Shown here: positions 13,409 to 19,120 of the stretch, piece by piece | Layout: the number at the start of each line of letters is the position of its first letter | Position numbering within the stretch: position 1 is the stretch's first letter | DNA from: Actinobacteria bacterium UBA4719 | Lineage (GTDB): Bacteria; Actinomycetota; Actinomycetes; Actinomycetales; Dermatophilaceae | Length of the DNA stretch: 19,120 nt | Assembly: GCA_002404345.1 (NCBI GenBank) | Contig: DHJN01000108.1 | Location: 1,786-20,905, forward strand | Direction: 5' to 3' | Notes under the pieces: model-generated | The model's database searches: none | What the model was told of the DNA's origin: nothing | What the model saw: the letters and a program-made list of their open reading frames with translations, nothing else | Program-made: the position numbers and the translations under genes

Positions 13409-14932
13409 ATGGCCCACCCTCTACCAGGACAGCCCGGTACGAACACGTGGGGCGACGGGGTCGACGCGGCGCTCGCAGCGTTCCCCGCGGCCAACCTCGC
13501 GGGCACCATCGACGACGCACGGCTGCCCAGCTCAGCGCAGGCGGCGTGGCTGGCGTCCACGTACATGCTGGCCGCTGCGTACACTGTGCCGCTGATCGGC
13601 GCCGGCATTGACTACACCGGCGCCACGGACTCCACGGCGGCTGTTCAGACGATCATCGACGCCAACCCAGGCAAGGTCTTGCAGTGGGCCAACGGTGTCT
13701 TGGAGTTCTCGAATCTGACCGTGTCAAAGGGTCAGCATCTCAGGGGATTGGGCCAGCAGGACTGGCGCGACCGGACCTCCACCTTCAACAGCGCCGGATG
13801 GGCGGTCAACGCGAACTTCTCCGGCACCGTCCTCCGGTCCACGGCCACGTCGGGGGCCGCGATCACCATCTGCGACACGGAGGTCAACTCCGGCGGCATC
13901 TCCGACCTGACCCTCATCGGTCCCGGAACCGGGACGAGTGTCGGTATCGTCTGGGGCTCCACCACATGGACCGTCGTCAACGCGCGCAGCCGTAGCGTCA
14001 AGGTCGGCAACTTCTCGGTCGGCGTGCGCACCAACCTCGTCAACGAAGGCAGCTTCTACGATTTGGCGATCCGCGGATGCACCCTCGGACTTGACCAGGC
14101 ATACACGTCGATCCAGAACGCCTTCTACCTGCTCGACGTCCAATGGTGCGGTGACGGTGTGCATGTCGCCTCGAACTGCTACGCGAACGCTTTCTACTCG
14201 CCCATCGTGCAGTCGAACAGTGGCACCGGGATTGTCGTCAACGGCACCAAGAACGTGTTCTATAACCCGTACTGCGAGAACAACACGACTCGCGCGATCG
14301 ACATCGTCGCCGGGAGCGGGAACCGAATCGACGTCCCGTTCGGCAACGACGCGTCCGACGACATCCGCATTCAGGCTGCGGCGACCGACACGTCGGTCAC
14401 TGGCTTCGGGTTCGCGGGCGGCGTCGCCACGCTGCACAACGCAGGCGTCCGCAGCTACCTCCAGGGCAACTTCGCCGGCGTCCTGACCGACACCGGCACT
14501 GGCACCATCGTCGTCGACTCGGGGATGGCCGGGAGCACGTACGGCGCATGGGACACGACCTACGTGCCCACACTGGGTGGCACGGGGTGGGCGATCGGCA
14601 ACGGCACGATCACGGGGACGCAGGTCGTCATCGGGAAGACGGTCCACATGACCGCCACCATCACGTTCGGGACCACGTCCACGTTCGGGTCAGTATCCCC
14701 CACGATCACGCTCCCGTTCGCTTCCAACGTCGCCCGCGGAAGCTCGTACGGCACCATCCTCCAAAGCGGTGTGGGCTCGTATCAGCTCGCGCCCTACCAT
14801 TCGTCCACGACCGTCATCACTGCGTACGCGCTCGGTGCGAACGGGGCGTTCACGAACCTGACGGCCACCTACCCGGCCACGTTCGCAGCCACGGATGTGC
14901 TGAAGGTGTACTCGACCTACGAACGCGCCTGA
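13409..14932 (+). CDS. Tail fibre / tailspike with pectate-lyase-like beta-helix
   Basis: TAGGAG (13397-13402) precedes ATG 13409. The 507-residue product starts with PGQPGTNTWGDGVDAAL, a particle-attachment-type N-terminus, then GTIDDARLPSS. From about residue 65 the segment IDYTGATDSTAAVQTIID starts a pectate-lyase superfamily domain, and the following region through about 370 has the short repeated strands of a right-handed beta-helix (for example VASNCYANAFYSPIVQSNSG, GIVVNGTKNVFYNPY). A C-terminal domain (about 380-507: WDTTYVPTLGGTGW, GKTVHMTATITFGTTSTFG, ITLPFASNV) occurs on many phage tail proteins and may trimerise or bind receptors. It probably recognises or degrades surface glycan. 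A terminator follows. Confidence 0.82.
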   Translation: MAHPLPGQPGTNTWGDGVDAALAAFPAANLAGTIDDARLPSSAQAAWLASTYMLAAAYTVPLIGAGIDYTGATDSTAAVQTIIDANPGKVLQWANGVLEFSNLTVSKGQHLRGLGQQDWRDRTSTFNSAGWAVNANFSGTVLRSTATSGAAITICDTEVNSGGISDLTLIGPGTGTSVGIVWGSTTWTVVNARSRSVKVGNFSVGVRTNLVNEGSFYDLAIRGCTLGLDQAYTSIQNAFYLLDVQWCGDGVHVASNCYANAFYSPIVQSNSGTGIVVNGTKNVFYNPYCENNTTRAIDIVAGSGNRIDVPFGNDASDDIRIQAAATDTSVTGFGFAGGVATLHNAGVRSYLQGNFAGVLTDTGTGTIVVDSGMAGSTYGAWDTTYVPTLGGTGWAIGNGTITGTQVVIGKTVHMTATITFGTTSTFGSVSPTITLPFASNVARGSSYGTILQSGVGSYQLAPYHSSTTVITAYALGANGAFTNLTATYPATFAATDVLKVYSTYERA

Positions 14933-14963
14933 CCCCTACCTCGCCGCATCGTCGTCGAGGTCC

Positions 14964-15001
14964 AACGCGCCCACTCTGCTCCGGCAGGGTGGGCGCGTTT
15001 T
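14964..15001 (+). terminator. Intrinsic terminator after the late operon
   Basis: The arms AACGCGCCCAC (14964-14974) and GTGGGCGCGTT (14989-14999) are perfect complements, and three or four further pairs close the interior (with one G-U). The TTTT run at 14998-15001 begins in the stem base and follows immediately. It lies 32 nt after the tail-fibre stop, so it likely ends late transcription before the integration region. Confidence 0.88.
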
Positions 15002-15079
15002 GCTGTGTCCGGCTGACGCACGTAGAGCGCACGCGGCTGCACGGGTAGCGTCCCTCACCTAGCGAGAGCACGAATGTAC

Positions 15080-15104
15080 AGAGGTTCGAGTCCTCTCTCG
15101 GACA
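15080..15104 (+). other. Probable attP core: tRNA 3'-end sequence (T arm and acceptor strand)
   Basis: AGAGG (15080-15084), loop TTCGAGT (15085-15091) and CCTCT (15092-15096) form a perfect T stem-loop. CTCGGAC (15097-15103) then A15104 and CCC read as the 3' acceptor strand and discriminator of a tRNA. No matching 5' half (acceptor strand GTCCGAG with a D arm) was found upstream, so this is a tRNA fragment rather than a complete gene. It lies 464 nt before int. Phages using tyrosine integrases often carry such fragments so that the host tRNA is restored on integration. A leucine-type tRNA is possible, but the anticodon is absent and this cannot be decided. The core may extend a little left. 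Confidence 0.72.
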
Positions 15105-15157
15105 CCCCTATCACCCCTAGTCAGGACCACTTGACTAGGGGTGTTGCCATGTTGCCA
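15103..15157 (+). repeat. Repeats flanking the att core (possible integrase arm sites)
   Basis: CACCCCTA occurs at 15103-15110 and 15112-15119 as direct copies, and as its complement at 15136-15143. The second and third copies form the ends of a 12-bp perfect inverted repeat (CACCCCTAGTCA 15112-15123 and complement 15132-15143, 8-nt loop). GTTGCCA is repeated at 15143-15149 and 15151-15157. Short repeats next to the att core are the expected form of integrase arm-binding sites. The hairpin could also act as a weak terminator, although no T-run follows. Confidence 0.55.
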
Positions 15158-15233
15158 GGGTGCACGATGGGTCACGGGGGAGCATGACGGGCCACCAGTA
15201 GCGCACGTGGGGCGCACGGGTTACGGTGGTGAC

Positions 15234-15293
15234 ATGACGAACGACGAACACGATGCCCACCGACCACCAGGCGATGGAGGCGATCGGTCATGA
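15234..15293 (+). CDS. Very small ORF (19 residues) upstream of the 93-residue gene
   Basis: ATG 15234 opens MTNDEHDAHRPPGDGGDRS and ends at TGA 15291-15293, sharing ATGA with the next start. Only a weak GGTGGTG precedes it. It could be a leader peptide coupling translation of the following gene, or chance. There is no other evidence that it is made. Confidence 0.25.
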   Translation: MTNDEHDAHRPPGDGGDRS

Positions 15294-15571
15294 GTGACCC
15301 CATCGACCTAGACGCGATCCGGGCACGCGCAGACGCAGCAACGGCAGGACCGTGGACGTGGAGGGAACACCCTTCCGGCTTCTTCGAGTTCAGCAACGCC
15401 GACGGGGTCATCGGGTGGGGCCAGGAGGAGGCGGCATTCGAGTTCGCAGCCCATGCCCGCACGGACGTCCCAGCGCTACTCGCTGAGGTCGACCTGATGC
15501 GCTACGCCGCTCGGGTCCTCCACGCCGAGGTTGAGCGGCTGCGGGCCGAGAACGCGGGGCCACGCCCGTGA
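15290..15571 (+). CDS. Small conserved actinophage hypothetical protein
   Basis: GGAGG (15276-15280) lies 9 nt ahead of ATG 15290. The 93-residue, acidic product begins DLDAIRARADAATAGPWTW and has EEAAFEFAAHARTDVPALLA then AEVDLMRYAARVLHAEVERL, followed by an Arg/Glu-rich end. This pattern, ARxxAATxGPW near the N-terminus and A.HARTDVPALLAEV later, is widespread in actinophages and mobile elements with no known function. Its stop overlaps the integrase start (GTG 15568), so the two are likely expressed together; the relation may be historical rather than functional. Confidence 0.7.
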   Translation: MSDPIDLDAIRARADAATAGPWTWREHPSGFFEFSNADGVIGWGQEEAAFEFAAHARTDVPALLAEVDLMRYAARVLHAEVERLRAENAGPRP

Positions 15572-16713
15572 ACCGCCGCGCGTTCGGCACCATCCGCAAA
15601 CTCCCCAGCACCCGCTGGCAGGCCTCCTACATCGGCCCCGACAACCGCCGCCACGTCGGCTGGTCCACCTACCTCGTCAAGGCCGACGCTGAGGTGTGGC
15701 TGCGCGATGAGGAGATCCTGATCGACCGCGCCCAGTGGACAGCACCCGCCCGACGCCGCCCCGTGGAGCAGGTCGACGGGATGACGCTCAGGGAGTACGC
15801 CACCGCCAACCTGCGGCGACGCGCCACCCGCGCCCGCAAGCCGATCCGGCCGACGACGACTGACCTGTACTGGAAACTTTTGGATCTAGCGATCCTGCCC
15901 ACGCTCGGCGGCAAAGCGCTCGTGGACATCTCCCCCGCCGACGTACATCGCTGGCACGACGGCCTCCCCGGCACTCCCACCCAGAACGGCAACGCGTACC
16001 AGCTGCTCCGATCGCTCATGGCCGACGCGCTCGAGGACGAGATGATCGAACGGAACCCCGTCCGGATCAAGGGCGCCGGGAAGCCCGCACCGAAGGCCAA
16101 GGGGCAGGCGCTCAATATCGGCGAGCTCCAGGCGTACACGGCGGCGGCCGACCGTCACGCGCTCCTGCTCTTGCTCGCCGCCTGGTGCGGGCTGCGCTCC
16201 GGCGAGGACCGCGGGCTACGACACTGCGACGTCGCTGACGACGGGAGCGCGATCAAGGTTGAGCAGACCGTGAGTAAGATCGGCAGGGGCAAGGATCGCA
16301 CCTGGTACATCGGGGCGCCGAAGACAGCCGCCGGCATGCGGCGTATCGCCGTCCCGCCCCACCTGCGGCCCATGCTCAGGGCATGGTTGGACGCCTACGA
16401 CGGGCCTGCTGACGGGCTGCTGTTCCCTGCTGGGGACGGACGCTCCCCCATGGACTCCGTCGTGCTGTGGCGGGCACACAAGGCCGCTGCGGTGGCCATC
16501 GGGCGACCGTCGCTCAAGATCCACGACCTGAGGCGGACCGCGCTCACGCTCGCGGGCCAGACTGGCGCGACGGTGAAGGAACTTCAGAACATGGCTGGCC
16601 ATACAACGCTACAGATGGTCCAGACGTACCAGGTCTTCGACAGCCAGCGCGCGGACGCCGTTGCCGAGCGGATGAGCGCACTGCTGCCCGCTTCTAAGAC
16701 GCCTCTCATCTGA
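15568..16713 (+). CDS. int: Tyrosine-type site-specific recombinase (integrase)
   Basis: GTG 15568 overlaps the previous stop. The 381-residue product begins with an arm-binding-like basic domain (about 1-60, GTIRKLPSTRWQASYIG), has a core-binding helical domain (about 71-165), and a catalytic domain (about 180-375). Visible active-site residues are R210 in GLRSGED, K252 (PKTAAG), H319 and R322 (IHDLRRT), H345 (GHTT) and Y354 (TYQVF). All six are present, so it should be active. It catalyses integration and, with a directionality factor, excision between attP and a tRNA-associated attB. Its attP would be the tRNA-like core at 15080-15104. The length is normal for actinophage integrases. Confidence 0.94.
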   Translation: MNRRAFGTIRKLPSTRWQASYIGPDNRRHVGWSTYLVKADAEVWLRDEEILIDRAQWTAPARRRPVEQVDGMTLREYATANLRRRATRARKPIRPTTTDLYWKLLDLAILPTLGGKALVDISPADVHRWHDGLPGTPTQNGNAYQLLRSLMADALEDEMIERNPVRIKGAGKPAPKAKGQALNIGELQAYTAAADRHALLLLLAAWCGLRSGEDRGLRHCDVADDGSAIKVEQTVSKIGRGKDRTWYIGAPKTAAGMRRIAVPPHLRPMLRAWLDAYDGPADGLLFPAGDGRSPMDSVVLWRAHKAAAVAIGRPSLKIHDLRRTALTLAGQTGATVKELQNMAGHTTLQMVQTYQVFDSQRADAVAERMSALLPASKTPLI

Positions 16714-16763
16714 GGACCCGTTCTGTCTGAGGTCGCGGTCACCGTCTGAGGCATGACCCTCAG
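16709..16763 (+). repeat. Three TCTGAGG direct repeats and a small hairpin after int
   Basis: TCTGAGG is found at 16709-16715 (spanning the int stop codon), 16726-16732 and 16745-16751, spaced 17 and 19 nt apart. CCTCAG at 16758-16763 pairs with CTGAGG 16746-16751 over a 6-nt loop, making a weak hairpin without T-run. The repeats may be protein-binding sites or part of a weak terminator for int. The function is unknown. Confidence 0.4.
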
Positions 16764-16951
16764 TGCCCTTGGGCGACCTTCATCACTTCCCACGGCTCCC
16801 GACCCAGCGATCGGCATATGGCCTCGAACTCGGCGACGGTCATGGACTTCTGCCCGCATGTCGGGTTCCCATGGGTAGACGATGACGGTCCTGAACAGGA
16901 AACCTCAACCGGGGCCAGTCGAAAAGTTCCGGGGTTGACCCAGGAAGACAC
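16760..16951 (-). pseudogene. Possible remnant of a divergent XRE-type regulator (minus strand)
   Basis: On the minus strand an open frame from GTG 16951 to a stop at 16760-16762 gives 63 residues. Its last 28 residues, including GQKSMTVAEFEAICRSLG and REPWEVMKVA, resemble the last helix and following segment of XRE-family repressors (typical form: ESGxRxxxVxEFxxICRALGxxPxEVL). The preceding part (VSCSGPSSSTHGNPTC) does not look like a helix-turn-helix. No second frame restores one. It may be a deletion remnant of the phage repressor, a short functional protein, or coincidence. A Met at residue 37 (codon 16841-16843) would start just the last 27 residues. Confidence 0.3.
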
Positions 16952-17060
16952 GCCCGTAATTCGGAGGTTGTAGTTCCATCTGACTAGGGACTTCGCACAA
17001 CATCGGAAGTTTTCGACTCAGGGGGCTTGCAAGTTCCCCCAAGTTCCCCCATGATTGGGG
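16917..17060 (+). promoter_or_regulatory. Putative operator/control region between int and the XRE gene
   Basis: AGTCGAAAAGTTCCG at 16917-16931 has an inverted copy at 17004-17018 (CGGAAGTTTTCGACT) with one mismatch in 15. Next to the gene, AAGTTCCCCC is exactly tandemly repeated at 17031-17040 and 17041-17050, and the palindrome CTTGCAAG lies at 17026-17033. TGACTAGGG at 16981-16989 also occurs in the att hairpin. A TTGACC -35-like site (16935-16940) is present but the -10 is poor. Such symmetrical and tandem sites just before a small XRE gene suggest a repressor-operator region; this is an inference from sequence only. Confidence 0.55.
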
Positions 17061-17062
17061 AC

Positions 17063-17302
17063 ATGACAGCGAGAACCTCCGAACTTGATAAGCGCGAGAG
17101 GGAGCGGATCGGGGCAACCATCCGAGCTCTCCGGCTCAAGATGGGGTGGCGGGCCGACGACTTCGCCGTAGAAGTCGGGATCAGTCGCCCGTACCTTTCC
17201 AACATCGAGGCTGGCCGCAAGGCCGCTACTCCCATCCTCGTCGCCAACATCGCCCGCGCTCTCAACGTCCCCCAGGTCGCGATCGTGAGGGACGCAGCAT
17301 GA
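17063..17302 (+). CDS. XRE-family transcriptional regulator (candidate immunity repressor or Cro-like)
   Basis: ATG 17063 is preferred: it follows TTGGGG, and the TTG option at 17027 and the ATG at 17051 lie within the repeats. The 79-residue product is almost all helix-turn-helix: IRALRLKMGWRADDFAVEVG (about 20-39), recognition helix ISRPYLSNIEAGRK (40-53), then LVANIARALNVP (59-70). No dimerisation or cleavage domain is present. It is the first gene downstream of the repeated control region and is coupled (ATGA) to a ParB-like gene. It is probably the switch regulator or a Cro-type early protein; with no clear full-length repressor nearby, it may be the immunity repressor. Confidence 0.82.
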   Translation: MTARTSELDKRERERIGATIRALRLKMGWRADDFAVEVGISRPYLSNIEAGRKAATPILVANIARALNVPQVAIVRDAA

Positions 17303-18027
17303 GCGCTCCGGTGCTGTTCCAGTTCATGCCGCCGCTCCTGCCGAGCGAGTACGCATCCCTCACCGAGTCCATCCGCCAGCACGGCATCCAGGTACCGGTG
17401 CTCGTGGACGAGAACGGCGCGATCATCGACGGCCACCACCGCGACATGATCGCCGCCGAACTCGGCATCGACTGCCCACGCGACGTACGCACTGGCCTGT
17501 CGGACAGCGTGAAGCGGACGCTGGCGATCTCGCTGAACAAGGACCGCCGCCACCTCACCCGCGCTCAGGTGCAGGCGTTGCTGGAGGAGTCGGTGAAGGC
17601 CGACCCGCAACTGACCGACCGCGAGCACGCCCGCCGCATCGGGGTCAGCCACGTGACCGTGGCCGCTGTCCGAAACGATCTCGCCGCGAATGGACAGATT
17701 GACCATTCGATCCCTCGCGTGACCTCCGAGGGCAAGCCCGCTCCCGGACCGAAGCCCACCGAGCGCATCGACCCAGACACGGGCGAAGTGCTCGACGGCA
17801 AGACGTACACCCGGACCGAACCCACCGCGCCGCGACGGACCCCGCTCCCCGGTCTCATCCAGACGGCCGGATGGGACCTAGAGAAGACGGTCGACCGCAT
17901 CAAGCGGCTGGTGGACGACGACCGATTCAGCACCCACAAGACGGAAGTGGCTCCGCATCTGCGGAGCCACTTGACCAGCGCGATTGAGGTCCTGGAAGAC
18001 CTGCTCAACCGCATCAACAACAACTAG
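17299..18027 (+). CDS. ParB/Srx-fold protein with helix-turn-helix
   Basis: ATG 17299 overlaps the XRE stop (ATGA). The 242-residue product begins with MSAPVLFQFMPPLLPSEYAS, then SIRQHGIQVPVLVDENGAII and DGHHRDMIAAEL. The GHHR at 45-48 is the GxxR motif that binds nucleotide in ParB/sulfiredoxin folds. A helical linker (KRTLAISLNKDRRHLTRAQV) precedes a helix-turn-helix (about 107-127, DREHARRIGVSHVTVAAVRN). The C-terminal part is Pro/Thr-rich, then helical. This is the core layout of ParB, but no ParA partner is present in the window, so chromosome-type partition is doubtful; phage ParB-like proteins often act as nucleases or transcription regulators. A perfect palindrome lies inside the gene at 17945-17972. 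Confidence 0.78.
   Translation: MSAPVLFQFMPPLLPSEYASLTESIRQHGIQVPVLVDENGAIIDGHHRDMIAAELGIDCPRDVRTGLSDSVKRTLAISLNKDRRHLTRAQVQALLEESVKADPQLTDREHARRIGVSHVTVAAVRNDLAANGQIDHSIPRVTSEGKPAPGPKPTERIDPDTGEVLDGKTYTRTEPTAPRRTPLPGLIQTAGWDLEKTVDRIKRLVDDDRFSTHKTEVAPHLRSHLTSAIEVLEDLLNRINNN
17945..17972 (+). repeat. 13-bp perfect inverted repeat inside the ParB-like gene
   Basis: AAGTGGCTCCGCA (17945-17957) and TGCGGAGCCACTT (17960-17972) are exact complements around TC. It lies within the coding frame and encodes part of the C-terminal helix region. It is not similar to the consensus parS element. It might be a protein-binding site for a neighbouring DNA-binding protein, or only a compact RNA hairpin that weakens or pauses translation. 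Confidence 0.7.
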
Positions 18028-18039
18028 CTAGGAGCATAC

Positions 18040-18885
18040 ATGTCTCAGGTCCCAATGTTCGAGATCCTCACCCTGACACCCGCCATGGCTAAGGAGTGGC
18101 TGGAGAACCAAGCCCCCAACCGCAACAAGAAGCCGACGAAGATCGTCAAGTTCGCCCGCGACATGAAGCACGGCCGGTGGGAGTTCACGGGCGAGACGAT
18201 CAAGTTCGACCGCAACGGCCAGATGATCGACGGACAGAACCGTTGCTACGCCGTCATCGAGGCGAACACGCCGATCACGGCGGCCATCGTCCGAGGGCTC
18301 GATCCGGCCGCCCAATCGGTCATGGACTGTGGCTCACCGAGATCCACCCGCGACGCGCTCACCTTCGCCGGATATGCCAACGCCAAGGACCTATCGGCCA
18401 CCATCTCGACTCACTTCGCATGGAAGGTGGGGGCGTTCTCGAGCTGCGTGGGGATCATGAGTGGAACCTTCCGACTCACGAACGCCGAGATGCTCGACTA
18501 CGCAACCGAGCATCCAGAACTCGCGGCATACGCGGAGCGCGCCAAGCACCTGTACAACCAGGGGCTGAAACTCCCGTGCGGAGCAATAGCGACCGCGGTG
18601 GCAGAGACCACAGCCATCGATCCCGACGCCTCGATCGAGTTCTTCGACCGGATCGTGTCGCTGAAGACAGCCGGGGCGGGAGATCCGATCTACACACTCC
18701 TCAAGCGAGTCACCGCAATGCAGAGCGGAGGTCCCGGCCGGGTGTACCCGTCGACCGCGCTCTTCGTCCTGTTCCGTACGTGGAACGCGGTCCGCGCAGG
18801 CGAGACGTTGAAAAAGTTCCAGTTCGGCGCCGCTGCCACGGAGCAGCACCCCGCGACGTGGGCCAAGATCCCGGAGCCCCGATGA
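18040..18885 (+). CDS. ParB-like (DGQNR) phage/plasmid protein
   Basis: TAGGAG (18029-18034) lies just upstream of ATG 18040. The 281-residue product begins FEILTLTPAMAKEWLENQAP, then KIVKFARDMKHGRWEFTGE, with IDGQNRCYAVIEANTPI at about 63-79. The DGQNR box is a ParB/Srx-type nucleotide-binding turn, and the flanking segment resembles a family found in actinobacterial plasmids and phages. The remaining 190 residues are helical (TNAEMLDYATEHPELAAYAE, TAVAETTAIDPDASIEFFDR) and end with a basic segment. No catalytic residue beyond the turn can be named. It lies 12 nt after the first ParB-like gene and overlaps the next start (ATGA), so the three are likely one operon. The function is unknown. 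Confidence 0.7.
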   Translation: MSQVPMFEILTLTPAMAKEWLENQAPNRNKKPTKIVKFARDMKHGRWEFTGETIKFDRNGQMIDGQNRCYAVIEANTPITAAIVRGLDPAAQSVMDCGSPRSTRDALTFAGYANAKDLSATISTHFAWKVGAFSSCVGIMSGTFRLTNAEMLDYATEHPELAAYAERAKHLYNQGLKLPCGAIATAVAETTAIDPDASIEFFDRIVSLKTAGAGDPIYTLLKRVTAMQSGGPGRVYPSTALFVLFRTWNAVRAGETLKKFQFGAAATEQHPATWAKIPEPR

Positions 18886-19064
18886 CCGCACCCGCGTACT
18901 ACAGCATCCGCGATGTCTGCGACCTGCTCGTGATCTCCCGCTCGACCGTGAAGCGCAGGCTAGCCGAGGGCCTGTTCACCCGGGTCAAGATCGGCGGCTC
19001 TGTTCGCATCCCCAGGGCCGAGGTCGACGGACTGATGCCACGCAAGCGACGACGCGTCGCCTAG
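18882..19064 (+). CDS. xis: Excisionase / MerR-type helix-turn-helix protein
   Basis: ATG 18882 overlaps the previous stop (ATGA). The 60-residue product is a single winged HTH: YSIRDVCDLLVISRSTVKRR (about 7-26), then LAEGLFTRVKIGGSVRIPRA, the layout of excisionase-family DNA-binding domains (VSRSTVxRxxxxGxLxxxRIGxxxRI). It would bind near attP and turn integrase towards excision. It is separated from int by four features, which is common. Helper HTH proteins of the same size also act as general regulators, so the excisionase role is probable, not proven. Confidence 0.75.
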   Translation: MTAPAYYSIRDVCDLLVISRSTVKRRLAEGLFTRVKIGGSVRIPRAEVDGLMPRKRRRVA

Positions 19065-19067
19065 TCG

Positions 19068-19094
19068 TCCCTCCCGCCTTCCACGGGGGAGGGG
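19068..19094 (+). terminator. Possible hairpin terminator after the early operon
   Basis: CCCTCCC (19069-19075) pairs with GGGAGGG (19087-19093) across an 11-nt loop just after the xis-like stop; T19068 and G19094 can add a wobble pair. There is no T-run, so termination is doubtful. Confidence 0.3.
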
Positions 19095-19120
19095 CCTGCG
19101 GTCCGGGCGAGAGATGCGGC

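Noticed and set aside
13724-14647. Minus-strand frame of 307 residues under the tail fibre gene
   Set aside because: It lies wholly opposite a good gene, with composition typical of antisense frames and no domain.
15003-15107. A complete tRNA gene ending at the T arm
   Set aside because: GTCCGGC near 15007 pairs only partly with CTCGGAC, and no D arm or anticodon stem of normal form is present between them.
17027-17062. N-terminal extension of the XRE protein from TTG 17027
   Set aside because: The extra codons are the AAGTTCCCCC repeats and lack a ribosome binding site; the helix-turn-helix is complete from 17063.
17945-17972. The palindrome as a classical parS site
   Set aside because: Its sequence differs from the parS consensus TGTTTCACGTGAAACA; only its symmetry is similar.
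1-19120. CRISPR array, insertion sequence or rRNA
   Set aside because: No regularly spaced direct repeats, transposase-like frame with terminal repeats, or rRNA-like sequence was seen.

Overview
The window is a stretch of a temperate, long-tailed (siphovirus-type) phage or prophage of a high-GC Gram-positive (actinobacterial) host. This rests on GC-rich codon use with many GTC/GCC/CTC codons, starts coupled by ATGA or TGATG overlaps, GTG starts, and protein types seen in actinophages: a DUF5047-like tail protein, a DUF1906-type endolysin, and a tail tube protein with an IPT/TIG domain. The host genus cannot be fixed from this sequence. Every well-supported gene is on the + strand.

Layout. 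(1) 1-2336, head and neck: the C-terminal end of an HK97-type major capsid protein, a strong hairpin, an inserted HNH endonuclease gene, then four tightly packed head-tail connection genes (adaptor, head closure, HK97-gp10-like tail completion, tail terminator). (2) 2366-10950, tail: major tail protein, a hairpin, tail assembly chaperone with a clear -1 frameshift signal (GGGGGGA, 6-nt spacer, 9-bp stem), an 875-residue tape measure protein, then five tail-tip or minor tail genes. (3) 10959-13385, lysis: a DUF1906-type endolysin with an apparent internal translation start, a holin, a coiled-coil membrane protein, a phospholipase-D-fold (HKD) protein and a 46-residue ORF. (4) 13409-14932: a pectate-lyase-like tail fibre/tailspike protein, followed by a good intrinsic terminator. 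(5) 14933-16713, integration: a 25-nt tRNA 3'-end sequence (probable attP core), repeats that could be integrase arm sites, a small conserved hypothetical gene and a tyrosine integrase. (6) 16714-19064, switch/early region: a 349-nt control region with inverted and tandem repeats, a short XRE regulator, two tandem ParB/Srx-fold proteins and an excisionase-like HTH protein.

How it works together. Modules 1, 2 and 4 build and equip the virion, and module 3 releases it. Modules 5 and 6 carry integration and excision: the tRNA-derived core next to int suggests insertion into the 3' end of a host tRNA gene, with the HTH protein at 18882 as a candidate directionality factor. Phage genes lie on both sides of the core, so it reads as attP of a free or circularised genome rather than a prophage end. 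Terminase, portal and protease genes would lie upstream of the window; replication genes are not present.

Most distinctive points: the internal start in the endolysin, the HKD-family protein beside the lysis genes, the HNH protein with Cys at a normally His position, the control region with a 14/15-matching inverted repeat pair, a possible remnant of a divergent XRE gene, and a ParB-like pair with a perfect 13-bp palindrome inside the first gene.
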